Part shown: positions 35,303-44,388 of the stretch, piece by piece | How positions within the stretch are numbered: the stretch's first letter is position 1 | How the letters are laid out: each line of letters opens with the position of its first letter | Assembly: GCF_020179385.1 (NCBI RefSeq) | Contig: NZ_JAIBLJ010000008.1 | Coordinates: 1-64,000, forward strand | Reading direction: 5' to 3' | DNA: 64,000 bases | From: Alkalihalobacillus sp. YIM B00296 | GTDB lineage: Bacteria; Bacillota; Bacilli; Bacillales; Fictibacillaceae | Position numbers and translations under genes: made by a program | Notes under the pieces: model-generated | The model's database searches: none | The model's input: only the letters and a program-made list of their open reading frames with translations | What the model was told of the DNA's origin: nothing

Positions 35303-36796
35303 TCATTTTACGTCCTCAAACTCGACTGGATTGTTCCTTAGCCATTGATTAAAGTAGGTTTCCGTTTGAGGACCTACAACTTTTCGGAAGGAATCGAGCA
35401 AATCATCTTTTGTTGCAAATGTGAATCGATTGTTCCCATAATAATGGGCGAGGGCTTCATTCATTTTCTTGACCCCGATTTCCTCTTCCAATTTGTTGAA
35501 CATTTGCGAACCAACTCCGTAAACGAGCGCTGCATAAAGTTCATCATTCGGAAATCCAGATGTCGGAGTAGAAATCGATTGGCCATTTTTGGAGAGTTCG
35601 GGCAGTTGCTCTGTTATTTCCTGATACCGTCCAGAATGGTAGGAAGCCAATTCAGGATAATGTTCTTTTAAAAACTGCAGGGTCGAGTAGTTCGTCAAGC
35701 TTTCATCCAGCCAAGGCTCCTCGATTGGATGGTTCCCAACGACCGCATACCACCATTGATGGGCGATTTCATGTACGATGGTCGAGATAAAATAACTTTC
35801 CCCAGAATTGTAATGGTTGCTGTTGACGACAGTCATACCTGGATATTCCATACCAGTGAACGTCTTCGGACCTGGTACGATATCAAATTCATCATAAGGA
35901 TTTTCCCCGAATGCCTGATTAAAATGTTCAAAAGCATTTTTAGCAGCTGAATGATAGATTTCATAGCTTTCCTCAGAGTCAGGCGTGTACCAGCTTCGGA
36001 GTGTGATCCCATCAACCTCTTCGCTTTTGACCCTATACTTAGGATCCATTACACACATTGCAAACTCCCTGACCTTTTCAGCTTCGAATTCATATGTCTT
36101 TTTCGTTTCATATTCGATCGGCGCTGATTTTTCAATACCTGTTGTTGCAATGTGATATTCTTTTGGAACCGTAACACTGACAAAATAATCAGCAGGCTCA
36201 TTGTAGCCTGGGTCCCCGATTGGTTGGAATTCATTCATATACCAACCGTCCTTTTCGTAGACGGTTCTTGTCGGTAGCCAATTCGCAAAAAAGATGTTGT
36301 CTTCCGTATAAGAAAAGGTTCCCTCATTAAAGGGTACGTTAATATCAAATTCCATCGTCAATTCGATCGTTTCATTTTCTTCCCAATTGTCTATCGGAAT
36401 CTCCAGCATTGTATCGTTAAACTTGAAATCAGTAACAGCTCCATCTACAGTGATCTTTGTAAAGCCTAACCCACCTGGTTCGGGATGGGGTCCCAAGAAA
36501 TCCCGCCAGGCTTCACTTGTAAGTTTGTCGAGATCACTGAATTTATTCGCAAGCACCTGGAAATAAATCTTATCTTGCTTCCTGCCTGTATCGTTCTTCG
36601 TAAATATTTTCATGTACGCTTTTGCTGTTTTCTTGTCTGGATATACTTCTACATCCACCTTATAAACCGTATTAACATCTTCTAATTTAGGGTTTGAACT
36701 AAAAGTCTGAAGGAAATCTGTCTCATCATGAAAGAAATACAGCACAACCCCTAAAAGAAGCAGGAAGGTAACGCCGAACCATAGGATCGTTTTCAT
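35303..36796 (-). CDS. M1-family zinc metallopeptidase, membrane-anchored, 497 aa
   Basis: An N-terminal helix (FGVTFLLLLGVVLYFF) anchors the protein with the peptidase outside. After a beta-rich domain the gluzincin motif VHEIAHQWW and downstream WLDESLTNY supply the two His and the Glu zinc ligands. GTGAMEYP-like FTGMEYPGM is the M1 substrate motif. ATG 36796 is favoured by GGGGGA. It lacks the C-terminal HEAT region of large aminopeptidases. Likely an extracellular aminopeptidase; substrate unknown. Confidence 0.9.
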   Translation of the reverse strand: MKTILWFGVTFLLLLGVVLYFFHDETDFLQTFSSNPKLEDVNTVYKVDVEVYPDKKTAKAYMKIFTKNDTGRKQDKIYFQVLANKFSDLDKLTSEAWRDFLGPHPEPGGLGFTKITVDGAVTDFKFNDTMLEIPIDNWEENETIELTMEFDINVPFNEGTFSYTEDNIFFANWLPTRTVYEKDGWYMNEFQPIGDPGYNEPADYFVSVTVPKEYHIATTGIEKSAPIEYETKKTYEFEAEKVREFAMCVMDPKYRVKSEEVDGITLRSWYTPDSEESYEIYHSAAKNAFEHFNQAFGENPYDEFDIVPGPKTFTGMEYPGMTVVNSNHYNSGESYFISTIVHEIAHQWWYAVVGNHPIEEPWLDESLTNYSTLQFLKEHYPELASYHSGRYQEITEQLPELSKNGQSISTPTSGFPNDELYAALVYGVGSQMFNKLEEEIGVKKMNEALAHYYGNNRFTFATKDDLLDSFRKVVGPQTETYFNQWLRNNPVEFEDVK

Positions 36797-36896
36797 ACAG
36801 TCCCCCATTTTTTCTATTTTTCTATAGTATAGTTTTCAACAACTAACAGATATTACCTCTTTAAGATCAACTTCAAATCTTTTAATTTTTGCTAAA

Positions 36897-37107
36897 GGCT
36901 TTGTTAAATAAAATTCGCGACACTCCAGCGGGAAAGCGAGCCAAGCGAGACCCCGCCGCGATTTAAGGATCTTCGACTAACAACCACCACGTCTTGTGGT
37001 GAACGTCGAAGCCAGCACATCCTGTGCAAGTGAGCGAGGAGGCTTGTGGATCGCCCGTGGAAAGGGAGTGAATTTTGCATATATCAACAATAAACTTTAA
37101 CAGAGCC
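36897..37107. repeat. dispersed element R2 (MITE-like, ~211 bp)
   Basis: The ends GGCTTTGTTAAA and TTTAACAGAGCC form 12-bp terminal inverted repeats with one mismatch. The inner GC-rich body (ACTCCAGCGGGAAAGCGAG, GAGGAGGCTTGTGG, GGAGTGAATTT) resembles a widespread non-coding repeat of Bacillaceae. A partial copy lies at 54325-54475. No ORF. Confidence 0.7.
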
Positions 37108-37232
37108 TTGCTAAAAAAGTTGAGGAGGAGAATACCCTGGACAATAGGGGGGCTCTACGGTAGGTGTTCGATACGAGCAAAGTTTTGAGATAAGAACGGT
37201 ACCTGGCCGATCTTTTCTTTTTGAGTAATATC

Positions 37233-37390
37233 GGGTGGTGCAATTATCAAGATTTTGGTGCAAAAAACTAATGATCGATGCAATTATTTATGTACTCTTG
37301 TAATAATTTTTAAAACGGGTGCAATTATTTTCGATTTTCGTGCAATAAATTTTAAAATGATGCAATTGTTCTTGATTTCGGTGCCATTGC
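37233..37390. repeat. gtgcaatt-type short repeats (site 2)
   Basis: GGTGCAATTAT and TTTTGGTGCAA-type units recur about six times at irregular 22-40-nt spacing. The rest of the gap 37108-37510 shows no gene. Confidence 0.6.
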
Positions 37391-37510
37391 GTAAATATTC
37401 CCACTTTTTCCTAAAATTAATTCCCTAAAAATCAAATTTTGCAAGGATTAGGGGCGTTTTTATAGAATTATAGAGGGTGGTTCAGAAGAGTAGAGTGGAG
37501 TGGCCAACTA

Positions 37511-38212
37511 ATGTCAAGAGAAACGATCCATACGACTGAAGATGTTATGAGAATGCTTGATTCGATGCTCAGAGATGAAGCACAATTCTGGGATTCCTTC
37601 TACGAAGACAGGGAGAAGGGGGTTCCATTCTTTGTGAATGTTCCTGACGAAAATTTGGTTGAGTATTTTGAAAAGGGTCACCTCAAAGCTGGGCGAGTTC
37701 TTGAACTGGGGTGCGGGCCGGGACGGAATGCAATCTTTTTTGCAGATATGGGATGTCAGGTCGAAGCGATCGATCTTTCCGAAACAGCTCTCCAGTGGGC
37801 AAAGGAACGAGCAAAGGAAAAACAGGCAGACATTCGTTTTACAAAAGGGAGTCTCTACGATCTTGCGGCTGAAGCAGGTACGTATGACATCATTTATGAT
37901 TCCGGATGCTTCCATCATATCCCGCCGCACCGCCGAATCAGTTTTCTTCAGCTTATTCAAAAAGCGCTGAAACCTGGCGGTAAATTCGCGATCACTTGTT
38001 TTTCTGCAGGAGATATGGGTGCAGAGATTTCAGATTGGGAAGTGTACCGTCAACAAAGTATGAAAGGCGGTCTCGGATATACAGAGGAAAAGTTAAAAGA
38101 GGTGTTCCGTGACTTCGATGTGATTGATTTCCGTAAAATGAAGAAGATCGAACAGCCGGCTGATTCATTCGGGGCACCGTTTCTTTGGACAGGCCTTTTC
38201 CAAAAGAACTAG
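37511..38212 (+). CDS. class I SAM-dependent methyltransferase, 233 aa
   Basis: The Rossmann-like SAM fold has motif I VLELGCGPGRNAIFFADMG near residue 63, motif II VEAIDLSETAL, and motif III-like YDIIYDSGCFHHIPPHRR. The last His-rich segment is seen in UbiE/TPMT-like methyltransferases. It is followed after 15 nt by a GNAT gene, so the two are likely cotranscribed. The acceptor is unknown. Confidence 0.88.
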   Translation: MSRETIHTTEDVMRMLDSMLRDEAQFWDSFYEDREKGVPFFVNVPDENLVEYFEKGHLKAGRVLELGCGPGRNAIFFADMGCQVEAIDLSETALQWAKERAKEKQADIRFTKGSLYDLAAEAGTYDIIYDSGCFHHIPPHRRISFLQLIQKALKPGGKFAITCFSAGDMGAEISDWEVYRQQSMKGGLGYTEEKLKEVFRDFDVIDFRKMKKIEQPADSFGAPFLWTGLFQKN

Positions 38213-38227
38213 AAGAGGAGAATGGCG

Positions 38228-38725
38228 ATGAATATAAGATTAATAGAAGAACCAGATGCGGAAGCCTTTTTGAATCTGCAGCAACAACTGGATAACGAAA
38301 CGGAGTTCATGATGTACGAACCTGGTGAGCGGGACATGGATTTGGAATACCGGAAAAAGAGTGTCAAACAATATATCGAGGATCCGGGAACTGCTGTCTG
38401 GGTCCTCGAAAACGAAAGTCGGCTTGTCGGTTTCCTCGGTGCTTTCGGAAACAAACCGAGACGGATCCAGCATAGAGTGTATCTTGTCATCGGTATCCTC
38501 CAAGAGGCGGCTGGCCAAGGCTATGGAACGAAGCTTTTCGAGAAGCTCGACAACTGGGCGAAAGACAATGGTATCCACCGGCTTGAGCTGACCGTCATGG
38601 CCCATAACGAAGCAGGGATCGCATTGTATAAAAAAATGGGGTTTGAGGTGGAAGGAACGAAGCGCGATTCGATACTCGTCAAAGGAAAATATGTTGATGA
38701 ATTTTATATGGCAAAATTGATGTAA
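38228..38725 (+). CDS. GNAT-family N-acetyltransferase, 165 aa
   Basis: The acetyl-CoA site GILQEAAGQGYGTKLFEKLD and the C-terminal RLELTVMAHNEAGIALYKKM, GFEVEGTKRDSILVKGKYVD are intact and RimI-like. ATG 38228 is preferred over 38222 because GAGGAG ends at 38220. Cotranscribed with the methyltransferase. Substrate unknown. Confidence 0.88.
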   Translation: MNIRLIEEPDAEAFLNLQQQLDNETEFMMYEPGERDMDLEYRKKSVKQYIEDPGTAVWVLENESRLVGFLGAFGNKPRRIQHRVYLVIGILQEAAGQGYGTKLFEKLDNWAKDNGIHRLELTVMAHNEAGIALYKKMGFEVEGTKRDSILVKGKYVDEFYMAKLM

Positions 38726-38785
38726 GAGGTGTAAAAACGTTTGATCCTCATTTAAATGCTGACGAGAGTAAGTTAGGGGGACACT

Positions 38786-39282
38786 ATGATTAGTTGTACT
38801 TGTTGTCCTATTTTTGGGAATAGGCATCTATACGTTTTCCCAGATGACGGAGCCGACGGTTGAGGCCGTGGTTTCATAAAACCATAACCGAAAGTGATTA
38901 TGGACGTTCTAATGATTCTTTTGAACTTGTAGAGGTTCCTGATTCAACCTATTATCTAGCTATCTACAATAAACCGAATCAAATCCTGGTGCTTGAGTCA
39001 AAAGACTTGTGGGGTAGGTACAACGCGTTGGTCGACTCAGGCATGAACCTTTATGAACATACAAAAAAAGGTAGTCATCATTTTATGAATGATAAACTCA
39101 AATACGGAATAGTCGAGATCCCTGATGGAAAAACAGCCTCCATAGAGGGCGAACCGGTTTCCATACTTGTTCTTGGTGGTTACTTCGCGGAAACGAAATT
39201 TCATCTTGATTATAAGGATCTTTATTTCTATCATTTAGAGACACCAAAGGAAATCAAGCAGGGGCTTTTGAAACCATTATAG
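38786..39282 (+). pseudogene. membrane-anchored hypothetical protein, frameshifted twice
   Basis: AGGGGGA precedes ATG 38786, but the hydrophobic anchor (LVVLVVLFLGIGIYTFSQM, TEPTVEAVV) is in a different frame from the ATG, and the soluble part (HKTITESDYGRSNDSFELVE, then YLAIYNKPNQILVLE, GSHHFMNDKLKYG, EPVSILVLGGYFAETKFHL) is in a third alignment from ~38860. Restoring one base near 38790 and one near 38870 would give a ~165-aa single-pass protein. Family not recognised. Real decay or indel error. Confidence 0.6.
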
Positions 39283-39371
39283 AGGTTCAATGAGGAAAGG
39301 TGAAAGGTAAAGAAGGAATGGACCTCCAATTATCGAAATGAGTAGTTGAAAAAAAGGAAGGAGTTGAAGGA

Positions 39372-40505
39372 ATGAGAGATGAAAGGCTCGTTCGATTAGC
39401 CAATACGTTAGTCAACCATTCACTTGAATTGAAAAAAGATCAAGTGGTATTGATCACCGGCAGTATTGTCGCTAAACCATTGATGAAGGAAATCATCCGT
39501 GAGGTATACAAAGTTGGAGGCAAGCCATTTATCGAGTTACAGGATGATGAATTGAATGTAGAAATTGCAAAATCATCAACTGAGTCCTCCATCCAAATTT
39601 CAAAAGGCTGGCTGGAGAAGAAAATTGAAGACATCGACGCATTGATACATATACGTGCAGTGGATAATGATGCAGAACTGTCGGAAGTCCCGACGGATAT
39701 CATGCAGCTTAACGGGAAGGTGATGAAGCCTGTCTACGATGTTTTGACGAATCAGCGCAATTGGGTACTGCTCGATTATCCGACTTCTGCTGCTGCACAA
39801 AAAGCAAAAATGGGCTCAGAACGCTTTGAAGATTATGTGTTCGAAGTGTGCGGAATCGACTACGAACTGTTAGCTGACAGGCAAAAAGCGCTTCAAGATC
39901 TGATGGAGCGTACAGAAAAAGTACGGATCGTCGCTCCTAATACAGATCTTACTTTTTCAATCAAGGATATTTCAATCGTTGCAAGCCATGGGAAGCGGAA
40001 CATCCCAGACGGGGAAATTTTCACGGCACCAGTGAAGGACAGTGTCAATGGAACAATCACTTATAACACACCATGCCCGTACCGAGGAGTCACTTTCAAT
40101 AATGTATCGTTGACTTTTAAAGATGGAAAAATTGTTGACGCATCCTCAGACAATACGGAAAAACTGAATGAAACCCTGGATTCTGATGAAGGTGCACGTT
40201 ATATCGGGGAGTTCGCGATCGGATTGAATCCGTTGATCGACACCCCTGTTGGCAATATCCTATTTGATGAAAAAATCAATGGTAGCATCCACTTTACGCC
40301 TGGCTCAGCCTATGAATCTGCCGATAATGGAAACCGTTCGATGGTTCACTGGGATATGGTGTTAATTTTGAGAAATGAATTCGGGGGAGGCGAGCTGTAT
40401 TTCGATGACCAGTTGGTCCAAAAGGACGGTCTGTTTGTATTGGATGAACTGAAACCGTTAAATCCGGAGCAATTATTAGAAAAAGAGGAGAACGTGCACG
40501 TCTAA
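39372..40505 (+). CDS. M29-family aminopeptidase, 377 aa
   Basis: Thermophilic-aminopeptidase (AmpS/PepS) family with two co-catalytic metals. Motifs include KKDQVVLITGS near the N-terminus, FSIKDISIVASHGKRNIPDG, EFAIGLNPLID and the metal-ligand segment FDEKINGSIHFTPGSAY, with SMVHWDMVL near the end. AAGGAG precedes ATG 39372. Normal length. It is cytosolic and monocistronic. Confidence 0.92.
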   Translation: MRDERLVRLANTLVNHSLELKKDQVVLITGSIVAKPLMKEIIREVYKVGGKPFIELQDDELNVEIAKSSTESSIQISKGWLEKKIEDIDALIHIRAVDNDAELSEVPTDIMQLNGKVMKPVYDVLTNQRNWVLLDYPTSAAAQKAKMGSERFEDYVFEVCGIDYELLADRQKALQDLMERTEKVRIVAPNTDLTFSIKDISIVASHGKRNIPDGEIFTAPVKDSVNGTITYNTPCPYRGVTFNNVSLTFKDGKIVDASSDNTEKLNETLDSDEGARYIGEFAIGLNPLIDTPVGNILFDEKINGSIHFTPGSAYESADNGNRSMVHWDMVLILRNEFGGGELYFDDQLVQKDGLFVLDELKPLNPEQLLEKEENVHV

Positions 40506-40530
40506 AACTGAAAATAAACACTTTATACGG

Positions 40531-40610
40531 ACATTCGAGCACGAAAAACCAGATGAAAGTGCTCTATACGACATTCGAGCACGAAAAACCAGTTGAAAGT
40601 GCTCTATAGT
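40531..40610. repeat. two 40-bp near-identical tandem repeats
   Basis: ACATTCGAGCACGAAAAACC begins both units (40531-40570 and 40571-40610), which differ at three positions. Directly followed by the M29-gene terminator. Confidence 0.85.
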
Positions 40611-40622
40611 TGAATAAAGCGA

Positions 40623-40663
40623 GCAGGCCTATTGAAATGATCTTCGATAAGCCTGTTTTTTTT
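40623..40663 (+). terminator. terminator of M29 peptidase gene
   Basis: GCAGGCCTATTGAA pairs with TTCGATAAGCCTG, followed by eight T. The remaining gap to 41000 holds only a sporulation-promoter-like CATACCGTA word at 40924. Confidence 0.8.
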
Positions 40664-41000
40664 GTGCGGTAAAGTACACCATATGTACGGACACACGTAT
40701 TCATAACCGCGTATGCCCAGAACCCGGTCTACTTTACTTGAGGGGCTTTAGATCGTTTTTAGGTAGATATTGTGCCAACATATCTGCCTAACAAAATCCG
40801 TCTAATTGATAGACTACTATCTTACTTTCCTCTCCTGAAAAAGGCGGAATCCCCATATTACCTCCCTTATAAGGCGAACCCTTCTCTAGCAAACAACCAT
40901 TTTTTCATAATTAGACGGACAACCATACCGTATATTATCCCATTACATATAATGCAAGGACAAGCGAGGTCAAAACCAAAATTTTAGGAGGAAAATACGT

Positions 41001-41801
41001 ATGACAATTTCGCGTAAAAAAGTTGATTCATTAGTTGGATTATCCATCAAGGTCAATATTGGAGGACCAGAATCACGTGATGGACATCTATTAGGTGCTA
41101 CAGATGAGTATTTAGCTCTTCTGCATAAGGATGTTGTCGTTTATTACCAATTGTGCCATTTGAAAAGTGTTTCAATCAATTCTGCAAAGCTTTCTAAACG
41201 ATCACATAAAAAACATTTCATCGATGATTGCACGTTAGAGGAGCTTCTTAAAAAGTTGAAGCATCACAAGGTGAAAATTAACCGAGGTGGACCAGAAAGC
41301 GTTGAAGGTGTGTTGAGTGAAATTCACAAAGATCACATCGAACTTACAGTAGGCGATAAAATCTTGTTCATCACAATCCATCACATCAAGAGTGTCAGCA
41401 AGGTTGATAAAAAGTCATCTGGAAAAAAATCTTCAGGCAAGAAATCAGACGGCAAGAAATCAGACGGTAAAAAGTCTTCAGGAAAGAAATCAGATGGTAA
41501 AAAATCAGATGGTAAAAAATCCGATGGTAAGAAAAAGTCTTCTGGGAAGAAAGATCACAAGTCATCTTGGAAGTCTTCAGGTAAACACTCTTCCGGCAAA
41601 CACTCTTCCGGTAAATGCGACATTTCAGATGCAATGAAGAAAGCTCGCAGACATGGAAACGACAAATATATGTGGAACGATCCATACGGATCATCTGGAA
41701 AAAGTTCTTCATCAGGAAAGAGATCACATGACAAGAAATTCAAAAAATCCAGAAAATCATCTTTAACTAGCTTGGAGCGTAAAGGCTGGGTCAAGCTTTA
41801 A
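41001..41801 (+). CDS. CotB-like spore coat protein with Ser/Lys/Gly repeats, 266 aa
   Basis: Two tandem ~50-residue Sm-like modules are visible: SIKVNIGGPESRDGHLLG...LKSVS (residues ~13-54) and KVKINRGGPESVEGVLSE...IKSVS (~90-135). A low-complexity run of SSGKK/SDGKK pentapeptides follows (about 137-185), then SSGKHSSGKHSSGK. The C-terminus has KYMWNDPYGSSGKS. This architecture matches CotB with a CotG-like serine-rich tail that CotH phosphorylates. CotH is encoded at 46089. AGGAGG precedes ATG 41001. Start and end are clear; the symbol is withheld as orthology is not proven. Confidence 0.85.
   Translation: MTISRKKVDSLVGLSIKVNIGGPESRDGHLLGATDEYLALLHKDVVVYYQLCHLKSVSINSAKLSKRSHKKHFIDDCTLEELLKKLKHHKVKINRGGPESVEGVLSEIHKDHIELTVGDKILFITIHHIKSVSKVDKKSSGKKSSGKKSDGKKSDGKKSSGKKSDGKKSDGKKSDGKKKSSGKKDHKSSWKSSGKHSSGKHSSGKCDISDAMKKARRHGNDKYMWNDPYGSSGKSSSSGKRSHDKKFKKSRKSSLTSLERKGWVKL
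41411..41550 (+). repeat. in-frame 15-bp tandem repeats in CotB-like gene
   Basis: About nine copies of an AAATCAGATGGTAAA-type unit encode the SDGKK/SSGKK pentapeptides. Copy-number change by slippage is likely between strains. Confidence 0.8.
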
Positions 41802-41850
41802 TCTTGAACCGGCTTCTTCACCTTAAGAACGAGTACAAGTCAAACCCAGT

Positions 41851-41907
41851 ACCAGGGTAAACATAGCTCAGCCAAGAATAAGCTTGGCTTTGCAAAGTTT
41901 CCCTGGT
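41851..41907 (+). terminator. hairpin after CotB-like gene
   Basis: ACCAGGG/CCCTGGT outer stem and GCCAAG/CTTGGC inner stem. No T-run. Confidence 0.45.
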
Positions 41908-41957
41908 CAATAAATGAATAAATGCATTCAACATGAAAATGGAAGGAGGAGATAAGG

Positions 41958-42164
41958 ATGCTCGTTACATTGTTCATACTTTTCACAGGTTGGATCCTCT
42001 ATCTATTGATGAAACCGATTGAAGAAACAGACCTCCCAGTATATATGTCAGAAAATGATCCACCACAAGTCGAAATTGCCTCCTTACATCATGAAAGAAA
42101 GGTCAATGAGGTTGTAGATGTCTCGTTGGAAAATGACAAAAACGAGGCGAGGGGATGTGAATGA
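41958..42164 (+). CDS. small single-pass membrane protein, 68 aa
   Basis: One N-terminal helix (LVTLFILFTGWILYLLM) is followed by an acidic soluble tail. GGAGGAG precedes ATG 41958. Its stop (42164) overlaps the transporter start at 42157, so they are coupled. No family recognised; it may be a transporter accessory peptide. Confidence 0.65.
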   Translation: MLVTLFILFTGWILYLLMKPIEETDLPVYMSENDPPQVEIASLHHERKVNEVVDVSLENDKNEARGCE

Positions 42165-43515
42165 CCAAATGATCTTACTACCGCTTATCATCTTTGCACT
42201 GACTATTTTCGTGATGATCTGGAAGCCCTTTCGGATCAATGAAACGATTCCTACGACAATCGGGGCCTCCCTTTTTCTTTTATTTGGCATCGTACCGCTG
42301 TCAGACCTGCTTTCCATATTCAATATCGTCAGCGGTGCAGCCATCACGATCCTTTCCTCAATTGTCATGTCAATCATCTTAGAAAGCCTGGGCTTCTTTA
42401 ATTGGGTTGCGTATAATCTTGTCAACCGGGCAAAACAATCAGGGCTCAAGCTTTTCATATATACGGCGGCACTCTGTTTTGCGATGACCCTTTTTTTCAA
42501 TAATGATGGCAGCATTCTTATTACGACCCCTATCATCATCAAAACCGTCAACATGCTCAATTTGAAAAACAATCAAAAAATAGCCTATCTCTTGCCTGGA
42601 GCGCTGATCGCCACTGCAGCAAGTGCACCGATCGCTGTCAGTAACATTGCAAACTTGATTGCTTTGAAAATCGTTGGTCTTGACATCAACAGCTACGTTA
42701 CACTGATGTTCGTCCCGTCCATGATCGGAATTGGAGTGATCACACTTCTTTTATACTTGTATTTCAAAAAAGACATCCCCAAAAAGCTTCCAAATTTGAA
42801 ATTGCATATGAAAAACTACGAAGTCAATAACCGATCTCTGCCGCATCCTTTATCGATTCATACCACCTCACCTCAAGTCGATTGGGGACTGTTCAAAATA
42901 TGTATGATCATCATCGTGGCGACACGCGCTGGGTTTTTCTTGTTGACGCCCTTCGGGATTTCCTTAGAATGGATTGCGATAATTGGTGCAGCAGCTTTGA
43001 TTGCAGTACGATGGTTCAAATCAAAGGTAGGCGTGAAAGACGTTGTCAAAAAGACTCCTTGGCATATTCTCTTATTTGCATTCAGCATGTACATTCTCGT
43101 ATATGGCCTGCAAAACATCGGGCTGACCGATATATTGATCCAGCAGCTTTCTGATGTCGTTAAACAAGATCGTCTGTCTGCCATTTTTACGATGGGTGGT
43201 TTACTGACTGTCCTTTCGAATACCTTCAACAATTTACCAGCCGTCATGATCGGTACACTGACTTTGACCGAAATGGACTTAGACGCACATACACTCCAGG
43301 TAGCGTATCTTGCGAATATCATCGGCAGTGATATCGGAGCACTTCTGACACCTGTAGGGACATTAGCGACATTACTCTGGATGTTCATCTTACGTGAGCA
43401 TAAAATCCATATTAGCTGGAAGCAGTATACGAAGATTGCATTCATAGTGATTCCTTTAGGGTTGATCATCAGTCTATTAAGCTTGTATCTGTGGACAAAC
43501 TGGATTTTCGGGTAG
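42157..43515 (+). CDS. ArsB/NhaD-superfamily transporter (YwrK-like), 452 aa
   Basis: About eleven membrane helices with the IT-superfamily features TLFFNNDGSILITTPIII in the first half and FTMGGLLTVLSNTFNNLPAV plus DIGALLTPVGTLATLLW in the second. The two repeats carry the paired N-D/N-N-P motifs of ArsB. GTG 42157 (GAGGCGAGGGGA upstream) is chosen; ATG 42169 is possible. No arsR or arsC is nearby. In B. subtilis the cotB-cotH-cotG locus adjoins ywrK, so this context suggests a YwrK orthologue, not a dedicated arsenite pump. Confidence 0.85.
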   Translation: MNDQMILLPLIIFALTIFVMIWKPFRINETIPTTIGASLFLLFGIVPLSDLLSIFNIVSGAAITILSSIVMSIILESLGFFNWVAYNLVNRAKQSGLKLFIYTAALCFAMTLFFNNDGSILITTPIIIKTVNMLNLKNNQKIAYLLPGALIATAASAPIAVSNIANLIALKIVGLDINSYVTLMFVPSMIGIGVITLLLYLYFKKDIPKKLPNLKLHMKNYEVNNRSLPHPLSIHTTSPQVDWGLFKICMIIIVATRAGFFLLTPFGISLEWIAIIGAAALIAVRWFKSKVGVKDVVKKTPWHILLFAFSMYILVYGLQNIGLTDILIQQLSDVVKQDRLSAIFTMGGLLTVLSNTFNNLPAVMIGTLTLTEMDLDAHTLQVAYLANIIGSDIGALLTPVGTLATLLWMFILREHKIHISWKQYTKIAFIVIPLGLIISLLSLYLWTNWIFG

Positions 43516-43601
43516 ATTCTGTGACACTTGACTAAAAGGTCGGTATCTCTGCCTGAAAGAATGGCAGAGGTATCAAATTCATTTAAAGGAGGAGGATCAT
43601 C

Positions 43602-44270
43602 TTGAATAAATATCAACGCTACATTGGTGAAAGAGTCGAATTAACCTTAAGCGGCAAAAATCGTATAAAAGGAATCCTGATCGATACGGGATCGAACATC
43701 GTAGTCATATATGATGGAAAGGACTATCTCTACGTCCCATTGGTCCATGTCCAAAACCTGCATTTCAATTGCGAGGATGAAGAACCGATCCCAGAGCCGA
43801 CAGAATTTCCGATGTGGAGTGAGGAAGAAGATACGATATCACTTCGTAAAATCCTGAACAATTCGAAAGGGATTTTCACAGAAATTTTCGTGACGAGCAA
43901 CCAATCGATCCATGGCTATGTCGTGAATGTCATGAATGATTACTTTACGTTTTTCTCACCGGTCCACAAGACACTCTATATTCCTCTGCAGCACTTAAAA
44001 TGGTTGATCCCATATAATCATCAGCACAGGCCTTATTCATTAGGCAGCACCGAACTTCCTCTGACCCCTTCCAATGTCCCGTCATCACGTACTTTGGAAG
44101 AACAATGCAAAAAGCACGTCGGGAAAGTCGCCGTTTTTGATATGGGTATGCATCCATATAAAATCGGAAAACTTGTCAATATCGAGGATGGTCAGTTGGA
44201 GATTATCGTTGCAAGGAATCAAACGATCTACCTCAATATTCAACACATTAAGACGGTACAATTTCCATAG
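43602..44270 (+). CDS. CotB-like/YwrJ-like spore coat protein without repeats, 222 aa
   Basis: Three Sm-like modules with the pattern GERVELTLSGKNRIKGILID...YVPLVHVQNLHF (residues ~8-52), FVTSNQSIHGYVVNVM...YIPLQHLKWL (~95-140) and VGKVAVFDMGMHP...NIQHIKTVQF (~170-222). The modules are like those of the 266-aa CotB-like protein, but no Ser/Lys tail is present. GGAGGAGG precedes TTG/ATG near 43602. It lies just downstream of the transporter gene behind a small hairpin (43542-43573). Spore coat function is inferred. Confidence 0.75.
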   Translation: MNKYQRYIGERVELTLSGKNRIKGILIDTGSNIVVIYDGKDYLYVPLVHVQNLHFNCEDEEPIPEPTEFPMWSEEEDTISLRKILNNSKGIFTEIFVTSNQSIHGYVVNVMNDYFTFFSPVHKTLYIPLQHLKWLIPYNHQHRPYSLGSTELPLTPSNVPSSRTLEEQCKKHVGKVAVFDMGMHPYKIGKLVNIEDGQLEIIVARNQTIYLNIQHIKTVQFP

Positions 44271-44278
44271 TCCATAAA

Positions 44279-44320
44279 AACTTTTCTACAGGTGGATGTA
44301 AGCCATGATGTAGAAAAGTT
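44279..44320 (+). terminator. hairpin after second CotB-like gene
   Basis: AACTTTTCTACA pairs with TGTAGAAAAGTT across an 18-nt loop. No T-run. Confidence 0.5.
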
Positions 44321-44388
44321 ACATATAAAAGGCAATAATAGAGAGTATAGGTTCAAACTACTCTTTTGAAGAATGGGTGTGATGACAG

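Noticed and set aside
40900-41000. Sigma-K promoter of the CotB-like gene
   Set aside because: CATACCGTA at 40924 fits a -10, but no -35 AC at the right distance was found, so it is not listed as a feature.
41411-41550. CRISPR-like repeat array
   Set aside because: The 15-bp repeats have no spacers and are in frame inside the CotB-like gene, encoding pentapeptides.
41392-41794. ORFs in other frames of the CotB-like gene
   Set aside because: They are by-products of the low-complexity coding repeats and have no start signals.
42157-43515. Dedicated arsenite efflux pump (ars operon)
   Set aside because: The fold fits ArsB, but no arsR, arsC or arsA is adjacent, and the coat-gene context points to a YwrK-like role instead.
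44271-44388. M-box (Mg2+) riboswitch before mgtE
   Set aside because: Only 118 bp are available and most is a hairpin of the preceding gene. No M-box core is present.
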